A DNA stretch of 40,867 nucleotides from FW021-bin31 sp964478125 (GTDB lineage Bacteria > Bacteroidota > Bacteroidia > Chitinophagales > Chitinophagaceae). The DNA is taken from assembly GCA_964478125.1 (NCBI GenBank), contig CAYZGR010000027.1, positions 1-40,867 of the forward strand, given 5' to 3'. The notes below the pieces were generated by a model, which did no database searches, had not been told where the DNA came from, and worked only from the letters and a program-made list of their open reading frames with translations. This document shows, piece after piece, positions 8,881 through 16,708 of the stretch (position 1 is its first letter; each line of letters opens with the position of its first letter). The translations under genes and the position numbers were made by a program.

Positions 8881-9231
8881 CTAGTCTACCAACTGCCCCA
8901 CGAACTTCATAATTTCTGCAATACGCGCCTTGTTGAGGGAATAATAGATATATTTACCGTCCCTTTCGGTAACTACAATACCCGCCCGCCGTAAAATGGC
9001 CAGGTGTTGGGAAGCCACCGACTGTTCCAGGCGCAGTTTCACATAAATTTCCGTAACAGTCATCGTCTTTTTATCTTCCAAAAGTTTGATGATCTGCTGG
9101 CGCAATTTATGATTAATTGCACGCAGGATCATGCGGGCTTTTTTTACCGCAATGTAGTCTACCTTAATAGTACCCTTTGAGTTTTCATTTTCCAATATCA
9201 ACGTATTGGCATTTGATGATGATTTGGCCAT
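8881..9231 (-). CDS. ArsR/SmtB-family transcriptional regulator without cysteines
   Basis: The 116-residue protein has a winged helix-turn-helix core (about 30-110): LRQQIIKLLEDKKTMTV, recognition helix EQSVASQHLAILRRAGIV, and a wing containing RDGKYIYYSLN. ArsR-type repressors usually release DNA on binding metal or on cysteine oxidation or persulfidation. This protein contains no cysteine at all and no obvious metal-ligand cluster, so its signal must differ. Its position directly before the CstB-like gene suggests it controls that gene and itself. The N-terminal 25 residues are polar and probably disordered. Confidence 0.9.
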   Translation of the reverse strand: MAKSSSNANTLILENENSKGTIKVDYIAVKKARMILRAINHKLRQQIIKLLEDKKTMTVTEIYVKLRLEQSVASQHLAILRRAGIVVTERDGKYIYYSLNKARIAEIMKFVGQLVD

Positions 9232-9256
9232 TTAATTAACGATTTTATAAGGTTAA

Positions 9257-9264
9257 CAAAAGTA
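9257..9264 (-). promoter_or_regulatory. -7 promoter box of the arsR-cstB-like operon
   Basis: On the minus strand this reads TACTTTTG, an exact TAnnTTTG match, 25 bases before the ArsR start codon. No TTTG is present at -33. A GTTA/TAAC inverted pair (9252-9266) overlaps the box and could be the autoregulatory operator. Confidence 0.5.
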
Positions 9265-9483
9265 ACTCGTTTAAAACAAGAGCCATAGCATTAAACTATA
9301 TTTTTCAAAAACCCTTGTCTCCAAACAGGTTACAAAATTATTACATATTTATTTAAAGGAAAAAATAAATCTCTCTTTAGGGGATAAATGGCCCAAAAAA
9401 GGGATTGACGGTAAGAAGATAAACTATGGAAACGAGCCGTTCAGACATTTATAAACTCCAATGGCCTGATAATAAGAAATGAT

Positions 9484-10023
9484 TTAAAACGCTTTTTCTG
9501 CAAACCTTTGCCATAAGAAACTCTGCTTCACCGGAAGAATCCAACTGTTTATCAGCTCTTTCTGGGTGGTTATGGCATTATTGAAAAATAAGGTGTCTTC
9601 ATTGATCCGTTTCTCAACCAATGCATTCTCTACTTCATTCATCGGAAGGATCCTTACCACACCATCCTGGATGAATCCCATTTGCATGCGATCCATCAAT
9701 TTCAAGCTTAAATTTTCATCCAGATTTTTTATAAAACGGAAGGCATCATCTATAGCCGAACCGCATAACCGATCCATGGTATCATCCGCCATTATAAGAA
9801 TAAACTGTCTGAAAAGGACTGTTCCCCATCCTTTTACAGGCCGATTATGCGAGATCCAACAGCTTATATAGTCATCCAGTTGCTTTTTTATGTCTTTCTC
9901 CTCCACCTCTGTAAAAGAACGGCAACTTTGATAGATCCATACCCGCGACGCTTCCGGAAATTCTTCCGGAAGCTTCATTTTCCAATCCTGATATACCATT
10001 TTTCCCTTATTCTTTATTAACAA
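9484..10023 (-). CDS. Conserved Bacteroidota protein of unknown function (often named ABC transporter ATPase)
   Basis: The product is 179 residues from the furthest start. An internal ATG at codon 9 (9999) is likelier, since the longer start overlaps the preceding gene by seven bases. The stretch RVWIYQSCRSFTEVE near the N-terminus and the central FILIMADDTMDRLCGSAIDD resemble a Bacteroidota family that databases call ABC transporter ATPase. I see no Walker A or signature motif here, so that name is not supported. No signal peptide or membrane segment is present. It follows the bacilliredoxin gene directly and is probably co-transcribed. Confidence 0.75.
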   Translation of the reverse strand: MLIKNKGKMVYQDWKMKLPEEFPEASRVWIYQSCRSFTEVEEKDIKKQLDDYISCWISHNRPVKGWGTVLFRQFILIMADDTMDRLCGSAIDDAFRFIKNLDENLSLKLMDRMQMGFIQDGVVRILPMNEVENALVEKRINEDTLFFNNAITTQKELINSWILPVKQSFLWQRFAEKAF

Positions 10024-10430
10024 TACGTATTAAATGCACCTAAAAGGTCCTGAGCGACCATTTCTGCGGGGCGTCCCTCAATATGATGCCGTTCGATAAA
10101 GTGTACCAGCTTCCCGTCTTTAAAAAGGGCAATGGACGGAGAGGAAGGCGGATAAGGCATTAAATAATTGCGAACCTGTTGAACGCCTTCCATATCAAAA
10201 CCGGCAAATGAAGTGGTAAGCCGGTCCGGTTTTTTTTCACTGTGGGTCACAGCAGCCAGTACTGCCGGACGGGCGGAACCCGCAGAGCAGCCGCATACCG
10301 AGTTAATAAATACGAGCGTGGTACCTTCTTTTTTAACGGCCTCATCTACTTCTTCCGCAGTAAGTAATTCTGTAAAACCATTATCTGTAAGTTCAGCCTT
10401 CATTGGGGCCACCAATTGTTCTGGATACAT
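10017..10430 (-). CDS. Bacilliredoxin (BrxA/BrxB, YphP/YqiW family)
   Basis: The 137-residue protein begins with the family signature MYPEQLVAPMKAELTDNGF and carries the redox motif C46-G-C48 in FINSVCGCSAGSARP. PYPPSSPSIALFKDG is a further family block, and the last residue is a cysteine. Bacilliredoxins remove bacillithiol from mixed disulfides on proteins; in lineages without bacillithiol the thiol partner is unknown. It is cytoplasmic. A TAACTTTG -7 box lies upstream at 10454-10447. The next gene downstream overlaps or abuts it. Confidence 0.93.
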   Translation of the reverse strand: MYPEQLVAPMKAELTDNGFTELLTAEEVDEAVKKEGTTLVFINSVCGCSAGSARPAVLAAVTHSEKKPDRLTTSFAGFDMEGVQQVRNYLMPYPPSSPSIALFKDGKLVHFIERHHIEGRPAEMVAQDLLGAFNTYC

Positions 10431-10446
10431 AATTTTAATTTTTCAG

Positions 10447-10454
10447 CAAAGTTA
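10447..10454 (-). promoter_or_regulatory. -7 promoter box of the bacilliredoxin gene
   Basis: On the minus strand this reads TAACTTTG, an exact TAnnTTTG match, 16 bases before the start codon. No good TTTG is seen at -33. Confidence 0.5.
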
Positions 10455-10491
10455 TAACACTACGCGTGAATTATCACATTAAAATACAGGG

Positions 10492-10549
10492 TATGTCATT
10501 TTGTCTTTATTAAAAGAATAACTAAGTCATTTTGTCATTTAATTGACAA
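10492..10549 (+). promoter_or_regulatory. Phased repeats upstream of hsp20, candidate activator sites
   Basis: TATGTCATTTTGTC (10492-10505) recurs as TAAGTCATTTTGTC (10523-10536), 31 bases apart or close to three helical turns. The second copy runs into the inverted repeat TTGTCA-n6-TGACAA (10532-10549). They lie 112-169 bases before the hsp20 start. Confidence 0.5.
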
Positions 10550-10579
10550 GTTTTGTGACTGATCAGCACAAATGATCGG

Positions 10580-10597
10580 TTGGTATCTCATTTGTTC
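10580..10597 (+). promoter_or_regulatory. Possible sigma-54-like promoter of hsp20
   Basis: TTGG (10580-10583), ten bases, then GT (10594-10595) resembles the -24/-12 spacing of sigma-54 promoters (GG-N10-GC) with one mismatch at the -12 GC. No TAnnTTTG box is visible in this upstream region. Phased repeats further upstream would fit enhancer sites. Confidence 0.3.
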
Positions 10598-10660
10598 TAT
10601 GGCAGGCAGAATTCATTGAAAACAATAGAAAATTAAAACCATTAAAAAAAGGAGTTAAAA

Positions 10661-11098
10661 ATGAGAACACTTGCAAAAACCAACCCGAACAAACCGGTTT
10701 TCAGCTTTTTTGATGATCTGTTCAAACCGGTAAATTACTGGTTAGAAGATTTTGAAAATGAAGTTTCCGGTTTCTTTCCCCCGGTAAATATCCGCGAAAC
10801 GGAGGATGCTTATCAACTGGAAGTTGTAGCTCCGGGAATGGAGAAAGCTGATTTCAAGATCAAAACCGAGGGGGATATGCTTTCTATTTCAGCTGAGAAA
10901 AAGGAGGAGAAAAAAGACGAAAAGGACAAGCATATTCATACCGAATACAGCTTCCGTTCTTTCAAGCGCTCCTTCACACTGAATGACGACATTGATCAGG
11001 AAAATGTGAAAGCCAGATACAACGAGGGCATTTTATATCTCACACTTCCTAAAAAGGAGGAAAAGATCATAAAACCCAAAGAGATAACGGTAAAATAA
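10661..11098 (+). CDS. Hsp20/alpha-crystallin small heat-shock protein
   Basis: The 145-residue protein has an alpha-crystallin domain at about 40-135, starting VNIRETEDAYQLEVVAPGM and containing the conserved beta strands and the NEGILYLTLPK block. It ends in a short charged tail. Small heat-shock proteins hold unfolding proteins for refolding by ATP-dependent chaperones. The start is well supported: AAGGAG (10649-10654) lies six bases before ATG, an unusually clear Shine-Dalgarno for this window. It is monocistronic, with candidate regulatory repeats upstream and a strong terminator downstream. Confidence 0.95.
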   Translation: MRTLAKTNPNKPVFSFFDDLFKPVNYWLEDFENEVSGFFPPVNIRETEDAYQLEVVAPGMEKADFKIKTEGDMLSISAEKKEEKKDEKDKHIHTEYSFRSFKRSFTLNDDIDQENVKARYNEGILYLTLPKKEEKIIKPKEITVK

Positions 11099-11128
11099 AC
11101 GGATAGACTCTAAATGAGATCTGTCGCG

Positions 11129-11157
11129 ACCGGCCCGATCACGGGCCGGTTTTTTTA
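11129..11157 (+). terminator. Rho-independent terminator of hsp20
   Basis: A perfect nine-pair stem, ACCGGCCCG and CGGGCCGGT with a four-base loop, is followed by a run of seven T. The T run overlaps the stop codon of the convergent mfd gene (11157-11155). Confidence 0.9.
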
Positions 11158-14100
11158 TTGCAGCAATACATTTTTGGACTTTGTCTTTTTTTGAGGCACC
11201 GCCGCATGGAACATATGGCGTAATATTTTTTCCAGGTCATGGATATCTTTTACTCCTTTAAGAACAAGGAGAAAATTCCTACCTACCTGTTTTAACCGGG
11301 CTCGATTGGTTTCCGTTTGAATGAAATTCAGAATACCCTGAAAGGTCTCCGATTCAAAATAAGGAGAATCCGGATTATTAATGAAATAACAACGTACTTT
11401 CTTATCCTTGAGGATTATTTTTTCAAAACCCAGATCAATTCCCATCATACGGCACTTGATGGCAGAGATTAGCCCATCTACTTCAGGAGGTACCGGACCA
11501 AAACGATCCCTAAGTTCCGCCCTGAAGCTTTTTAAAGAGGCGTCGGTTGAAAAATTATCCAATTGCTGATACAATACCAGTCTTTCGTTTACGCTTTTCA
11601 CATACCCGTCCGGGATCAGCAATTCCAGATCCGTATCCAACGTACAATCGGTGACAAAATTTTCTTCCTCTTTAAGCTCTTCTTTAAAGACGTCTTTAAA
11701 CTCTGAATGTTTCAATTCCCGAATAGCTTCATCAAGGATCTTGTGATACATATCAAAACCGATCTCAGCTATAAAACCACTCTGTTCCGCACCCAGCAGA
11801 TTACCCGCTCCTCTGATATCCAGGTCTCGCATGGAAATCTGGAACCCGCTTCCCAGGTCGCTGTATTGCTCCAGCGTTTGCAGCCTCTTCCTGGATTCAT
11901 TCGTTAAAGTACTCATTGGAGGAGAAAGTAAATAACAAAAGGCTTTGTTATTGCTACGGCCTACCCTGCCTCTCAGCTGATGCAGATCGCTCAGGCCAAA
12001 ATGATGTGCATTATTTACTATTATCGTATTGGCATTGGGAATATCCACGCCGCTTTCCACAATATTGGTACAAACGAGCACATCTATTTCATGATTGATA
12101 AAACGCATAATGGTGCTTTCCAGTCTGTTTCCTTCCATCTTACCATGGGCCATGGCAATGGTAAGATCGGGACAGAGCCCCCGGATAATATCTGTCATCT
12201 CCTGCAGGTTTTTCACCCGGTTATGTATGAAAAAGACCTGTCCCCCACGTTCTGTTTCAAAATAAATGGCTTCACGTATGAGATCTTCATTAAATACATG
12301 TGCTTCCGTTTGTATCGGTTGCCTATTAGGCGGGGGCGTATTGATGATGGACAGATCGCGTGCCCCCATAAGAGAAAATTGGAGGGTTCGGGGTATGGGT
12401 GTGGCCGTAAGAGTGAGGGTATCGACATTCAGGCGCATCTGCCGTAATTTTTCCTTTGCAGATACACCAAACTTTTGTTCCTCATCAATGATTAAAATAC
12501 CTAGATCTTTGAACTTTACCTTCTTATTGAGTAAAGAATGGGTTCCGATAATCATATCAATTTTCCCATCCGCTAATTTTTCAAGGGTTTCCCGTTTTTG
12601 CTTTGCTGTTTTAAAACGGTTGAGATAATCGATCTTGCAGGGAAGTTCCTTCAGCCGTTCGGAAAAGGTCTGATAATGCTGATAAGCCAATATGGTGGTA
12701 GGCACTAAAACAGCGGCCTGCTTGCCGTCTACTAAAGTTTTAAAAGCAGCTCGAATGGCTATCTCCGTTTTACCAAAACCTACGTCCCCGCAAATCAGGC
12801 GGTCCATAGGTGTATCGGCTTCCATATCTTTTTTTACATCCTGAGTGGCCCTGGCTTGGTCGGGTGTATCTTCATAAATAAAAGAGGCTTCCAGCTCATT
12901 TTGCAGATAGGTATCCTGTTGATGGGCAAACCCTTTTTCAGCCTTTCGTGCCGCGTAGAGCCTGATCAGGTCTTTGGCAATATCTTTTACCTTGTTCTTG
13001 GTTTTATTTTTGAGCTTTTGCCAGGCATCGCTTCCCAGTTTATTGATCTTGGGGACCGATCCTTCTTTTCCACTGTACTTGCTTATCTTATACAGGGAAT
13101 TAATATTGACATAGAGCAGATCATTATCTTTATAACGAATACGTACGGCTTCCTGAACTACCCCGTCCGTTTCTATCTTTTGCAAACCGCTGTATATTCC
13201 CACACCGTGGTCAATATGCGTAACATAATCTCCAGGTTGCAGCTCCCGCAACGTTTTCAACGTTAAAGCCTTATTTTTACTATAAGCCTGTTTGATCCTG
13301 TATTTATGATATCGTTGAAAAATTTCATGATCGGTATAACAAAGAAAATGATGTTCATTATCAATAAAACCCTGACTGATGGCCAGGGGAATCTGGTAAA
13401 AAGGAATAGACGCGTCCAGATCCTCGAAAATAGAATTTATCCTTTTTAATTGCTTCGGGTTTTCTGCAAAAATAAAGACGGAATAATTTTGATTGACATG
13501 CTGCTGCAGATCCTTTATCAGAAGATCAAATTTCCTGTTGAATACCGGTTGCGGGCTGCAATTAAATGAATAGGTATCAGAGGTAACGACCGCCCTTCCC
13601 GGCGGCAGTCCAAATGTAATAAGCCTTTTGTGATCAAAAAAATGCAATATTTTTTCGGGAGACAGAAAATCTTCTTTTGAAAGGCTTAATTGCGCTTCCC
13701 GTTCGGTTCCTGCTTCCTGAATCCGGATTTTGGAAGGAGCCTCCTGCCATACTTTTGAAAGCTTTTTTTCCAACTGTTCAAGGACTTCCAACACATAATC
13801 AGGATCTTTCACCCACCATATTACATTTTCGGGTAAAAATTCGGAAAGCGTTGTCTTATTTTCTGAGACGCTTATTTCTTCATCTTCAGCATCAAAATTC
13901 AGATTGGGAATGAGGGTAACGGACTGTAGTTTTCGTTCACTAAGCTGTGTAGCGGGATCAAAGATCCGGATAGAATCTATTTCCTCACCGAAAAATTCCA
14001 ACCGGTAGGGTTTGTCATTACCAAAAGAATAAATATCCAGTATGTCTCCTCTCATAGCAAACTGTCCCGGTTCATATACGAAATCACCTCTTTGGAAGCC

Positions 14101-14604
14101 CAGCGTAACCAGTCGTTCCAGAAGCCGGTCTATATTTTCCACTCCTCCCACATCAAGTTTGATCATGGAGGATGAAAATGTTCCCGGAGGGATGACCTTT
14201 TCAAACAAAGCCTCGGGATAAGTGACCAATATCTTCTTATGTACCGCTTTTCCCTGTCCATGCGCGAATTTCATCAGTGCCTCGGTACGTAACAGGGTAT
14301 GACTGCTGTTCATTGTCTCAAAATCGCCGGGCTTTTTAAAAGAATCCGGAAAATAAAAGATATCCAGCGCCTGAAGGATATTCAACAGGTCATTCTGGAA
14401 ATAAGCAGCTTCTTCCTTGTCATTCAGGATAATAACATGATTGTGAGAAAGGTTTTTGGTAAGCGCGCCTACTATAAAAGCAGGGGCTGTTCCGGCCAGT
14501 CCCTGAAGCGGAATTAAGCCGTTTTCAGGCATAGATATCCTCTCCGCCAGCGCTTTCAGGCGGTTATCTTGACGGTAGGATTCTAATATCACATCCAGAT
14601 TCAT
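11155..14604 (-). CDS. mfd: Transcription-repair coupling factor Mfd
   Basis: The 1149-residue protein has the full Mfd order: UvrB-like N-terminal region (about 1-330), RNA polymerase-interacting domain (about 455-510, starting GDYVTHIDHGVGIYSG), superfamily 2 translocase motor (Walker A GDVGFGKTE near 603, DEEQKFGV near 705, LTATPIPRTL), TRG region (LLGAEQSGFIAEIGFDMY), and a C-terminal D7 autoinhibitory domain (about 1000-1130). Mfd pushes stalled RNA polymerase off damaged DNA and recruits UvrA. A TAACTTTG box ends ten bases before the start codon, so the transcript should have almost no leader. Length is normal for the family. It is convergent with hsp20. Confidence 0.98.
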   Translation of the reverse strand: MNLDVILESYRQDNRLKALAERISMPENGLIPLQGLAGTAPAFIVGALTKNLSHNHVIILNDKEEAAYFQNDLLNILQALDIFYFPDSFKKPGDFETMNSSHTLLRTEALMKFAHGQGKAVHKKILVTYPEALFEKVIPPGTFSSSMIKLDVGGVENIDRLLERLVTLGFQRGDFVYEPGQFAMRGDILDIYSFGNDKPYRLEFFGEEIDSIRIFDPATQLSERKLQSVTLIPNLNFDAEDEEISVSENKTTLSEFLPENVIWWVKDPDYVLEVLEQLEKKLSKVWQEAPSKIRIQEAGTEREAQLSLSKEDFLSPEKILHFFDHKRLITFGLPPGRAVVTSDTYSFNCSPQPVFNRKFDLLIKDLQQHVNQNYSVFIFAENPKQLKRINSIFEDLDASIPFYQIPLAISQGFIDNEHHFLCYTDHEIFQRYHKYRIKQAYSKNKALTLKTLRELQPGDYVTHIDHGVGIYSGLQKIETDGVVQEAVRIRYKDNDLLYVNINSLYKISKYSGKEGSVPKINKLGSDAWQKLKNKTKNKVKDIAKDLIRLYAARKAEKGFAHQQDTYLQNELEASFIYEDTPDQARATQDVKKDMEADTPMDRLICGDVGFGKTEIAIRAAFKTLVDGKQAAVLVPTTILAYQHYQTFSERLKELPCKIDYLNRFKTAKQKRETLEKLADGKIDMIIGTHSLLNKKVKFKDLGILIIDEEQKFGVSAKEKLRQMRLNVDTLTLTATPIPRTLQFSLMGARDLSIINTPPPNRQPIQTEAHVFNEDLIREAIYFETERGGQVFFIHNRVKNLQEMTDIIRGLCPDLTIAMAHGKMEGNRLESTIMRFINHEIDVLVCTNIVESGVDIPNANTIIVNNAHHFGLSDLHQLRGRVGRSNNKAFCYLLSPPMSTLTNESRKRLQTLEQYSDLGSGFQISMRDLDIRGAGNLLGAEQSGFIAEIGFDMYHKILDEAIRELKHSEFKDVFKEELKEEENFVTDCTLDTDLELLIPDGYVKSVNERLVLYQQLDNFSTDASLKSFRAELRDRFGPVPPEVDGLISAIKCRMMGIDLGFEKIILKDKKVRCYFINNPDSPYFESETFQGILNFIQTETNRARLKQVGRNFLLVLKGVKDIHDLEKILRHMFHAAVPQKKTKSKNVLLQ

Positions 14605-14614
14605 CTCAGGCGCG

Positions 14615-14622
14615 CAAAGTTA
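14615..14622 (-). promoter_or_regulatory. -7 promoter box immediately before mfd
   Basis: On the minus strand this reads TAACTTTG, an exact match to TAnnTTTG. Only ten bases separate it from the ATG, implying a leader of roughly seven bases or fewer. Confidence 0.55.
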
Positions 14623-14702
14623 CAAAAGAATTTAAAGCATATCCATCCAGATTACAGAATGAATTCTTAACCTGAACCGAAATTATTTGTTATCATTATA
14701 TT

Positions 14703-15236
14703 ATGAAAACACATACTTTATGGACTATCGGCCATTCCACTCGTAATATTGAAGACTTTATCTCGCTTTTAAAGGAACATCATATAGAAATAGTGGCAGA
14801 TATACGAAGCCTTCCCGGTTCCAATAAATATCCTCAATTCAATCAGGAAACCCTTTCCATCTCGATAGAAAAAGCCGGAATGGAATACCAATATTGGAAA
14901 GGGCTGGGGGGCTTACGTAAAAAACATAAAGATTCAAAAAACACCGTATGGCGCAATGCCTCCTTCAGAAATTATGCCGATTATATGGACACGGATACCT
15001 TTAAAGAAAATGCCGACAAGCTCATGGAAGTTGCCAGGCAGAAGCGTACCTGTATTTGCTGTGCAGAAGCAGTCTGGTGGCGGTGCCATCGCAGCATGGT
15101 GGCCGATTATTTTAAAAGTAAGGGCTGGACCGTTCTGCATATTATGGCCCCGGGAAAAACAGAAGAACACCCTTATACCCAACCGGCGAAAATTATTTCG
15201 GGCAGACTTATTTATGGAAGAAAAGACAACTCCTGA
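14703..15236 (+). CDS. DUF488 family protein
   Basis: The 177-residue protein has the DUF488 hallmarks: N-terminal LWTIGHSTRNIEDFISLL, VADIRSLPGSNKYPQFN, YQYWKGLGGLR, and a cysteine-rich region (about 117-130) with CCAEAVWWRCHRSMVADYF. The biochemical role of the family is not established; the conserved His, Arg and Cys residues suggest a catalytic or nucleotide-binding pocket. There is no signal peptide. The gene is divergent from mfd and convergent with ndh (39-base gap between stops). Confidence 0.88.
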   Translation: MKTHTLWTIGHSTRNIEDFISLLKEHHIEIVADIRSLPGSNKYPQFNQETLSISIEKAGMEYQYWKGLGGLRKKHKDSKNTVWRNASFRNYADYMDTDTFKENADKLMEVARQKRTCICCAEAVWWRCHRSMVADYFKSKGWTVLHIMAPGKTEEHPYTQPAKIISGRLIYGRKDNS

Positions 15237-15275
15237 AAGACACGGTCAGGCAAATTGCTTTCTGTCTACTTTTTT

Positions 15276-16616
15276 CTACTGTCTCTTCAACAATATTCTT
15301 GTTCCCCGGTCGTAGGTAAAATAACTATATACCCAATTGATGAATACAACGACTTTATTCCTGAATCCCATCAAAAACATCAGATGTACCACCATCCAGA
15401 TAACCCACGCGAAAAATCCGGATAAATGCATTTTCCCGATATCAGCAACTGCTTTATTTCTCCCGATCGTGGCCATGGTGCCTTTATCTTTATATTTAAA
15501 AGGAATCCCATTGAGGTTATTTTCCAACCGCACCAGATTTTTTCCCAATAGTTTTCCTTGTTGGATGGCCACCTGGGCTAACATGGGATGCCCCCTGGGC
15601 AGGTCCGGATCGGTAGATACCTGCGCTATATCGCCAATAGCAAAAATATTATCCGAATTCAGCACCCTGTTAAATTCATCCACTTTTATTCTGGCTCCCC
15701 TGGCTGTCACCTCTTCCTTCAGGCCTTCGGGCATATTTCCCTTTACTCCGGCACTCCATATAAAATACCTGCTGTAAATAACGGTTCCGTCGCTTAAATA
15801 GGCTTTAGTACCGTCATAATCTTTTACCTGGGTATTCAATTTGATTTGAACGCCCATCCTGGTAAGGTTTTCAAAAGTTGCCTTAGACGCCGGTTCACTC
15901 ATGTGAGCCAGAAGCTGGGGAGCGCTTTCTATCAAATGGATCGACATCAGATCCGGAGAAAGCTCAGGATAATCCTTTGGGAATATTTTCTTTCTGAATT
16001 CCGCCAGGGCGCCCGCCAATTCCACGCCGGTTGGTCCGCCGCCCACAATCACGATATTGAGCGCAATCTCTTTTTCGGCTTTATCCGTCAATAAAAGAGT
16101 ATTTTCCAGACCCTGCAGACCGAAGTTTCGCAAACCAATAGCCTCATAGAGCGACTTCATTCCTTTTGAAAGTCTTTCAAAATTTTCATTACCAAAAAAA
16201 TTGTTGGTACTTCCGGTGGCAATCACCAGGTAATCATAAGATATATTTCCAATAGTCGTCTCTATTTCATTGCGGTCCGGATGAATACGGGTCAGCTCAG
16301 CCAGGCGAAAGATTAAATTCTTTTTATGATTAAAAATCCCCCTAACGGGAAAAGCTATGCTGCTGGCTTCCAGTCCTGCAGTGGCTACCTGATATAAAAG
16401 CGGTTGAAAAAGATGGTAATTGGTTTTGTTGATCAGAACTACCTGAAAGGGCTTTTTTTGCAGCTTTTTAACCAGGTTGATCCCTCCAAACCCGGCCCCA
16501 ATGATCACCACACGAGGAAGGGGGCTTTCCGGAATATTCGGCTCAATGCCCATTCTTTTATTCTGGTACGAACGACTTTCAATGTCGGGTTGTTCTGTTA
16601 TATTTGCATCGGCCAT
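15276..16616 (-). CDS. ndh: Type II NADH:quinone oxidoreductase (NDH-2)
   Basis: The 446-residue protein has two dinucleotide-binding folds: VVIIGAGFGGINLVKKL (FAD, about 35-51) and VIVGGGPTGVELAGALAEF (NADH, about 189-207). FAIGDIAQ, which contacts FAD, lies near 320. A hydrophobic stretch at about 393-430 (FFAWVIWMVVHLMFLMGF) is followed by a short amphipathic end, the membrane-anchoring part of the family. It passes electrons from NADH to menaquinone without pumping protons. An ATG at codon 22 is an alternative start. The 92-base gap to glpF contains two adjacent perfect palindromes, so it may have its own control or be read through from glpKF. Confidence 0.93.
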   Translation of the reverse strand: MADANITEQPDIESRSYQNKRMGIEPNIPESPLPRVVIIGAGFGGINLVKKLQKKPFQVVLINKTNYHLFQPLLYQVATAGLEASSIAFPVRGIFNHKKNLIFRLAELTRIHPDRNEIETTIGNISYDYLVIATGSTNNFFGNENFERLSKGMKSLYEAIGLRNFGLQGLENTLLLTDKAEKEIALNIVIVGGGPTGVELAGALAEFRKKIFPKDYPELSPDLMSIHLIESAPQLLAHMSEPASKATFENLTRMGVQIKLNTQVKDYDGTKAYLSDGTVIYSRYFIWSAGVKGNMPEGLKEEVTARGARIKVDEFNRVLNSDNIFAIGDIAQVSTDPDLPRGHPMLAQVAIQQGKLLGKNLVRLENNLNGIPFKYKDKGTMATIGRNKAVADIGKMHLSGFFAWVIWMVVHLMFLMGFRNKVVVFINWVYSYFTYDRGTRILLKRQ

Positions 16617-16626
16617 TATTGTCCAT

Positions 16627-16658
16627 TTAGTCCTTGACTAACAAAATGGATACCATTT
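16627..16658. promoter_or_regulatory. Two adjacent 15-bp palindromes upstream of ndh, candidate operators
   Basis: TTAGTC-ctt-GACTAA (16627-16641) and AAATGG-ata-CCATTT (16644-16658) are both perfect 6-3-6 palindromes with centres 17 bases apart, starting 10 bases upstream of the ndh start codon. A further CCATTT lies at 16623-16628. No clear TAnnTTTG box is seen in this gap. Confidence 0.45.
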
Positions 16659-16708
16659 GGTTCAGCATGTAGTCAGCTGCCGCGGACGAATGGCGATCGA
16701 ATTAAAAA

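Noticed and set aside
9427..9483. Short frame of 18 codons on the plus strand
   Set aside because: Too short, no ribosome-binding site, no family.
10567..10590. CRP-like site (TGTGA...CACA) upstream of hsp20
   Set aside because: The spacing is off by one base and only part of the consensus is matched.
10431..10660. CIRCE-type (HrcA) operator upstream of hsp20
   Set aside because: The TTAGCACTC-n9-GAGTGCTAA pattern is not present; the repeats there are of a different sequence.
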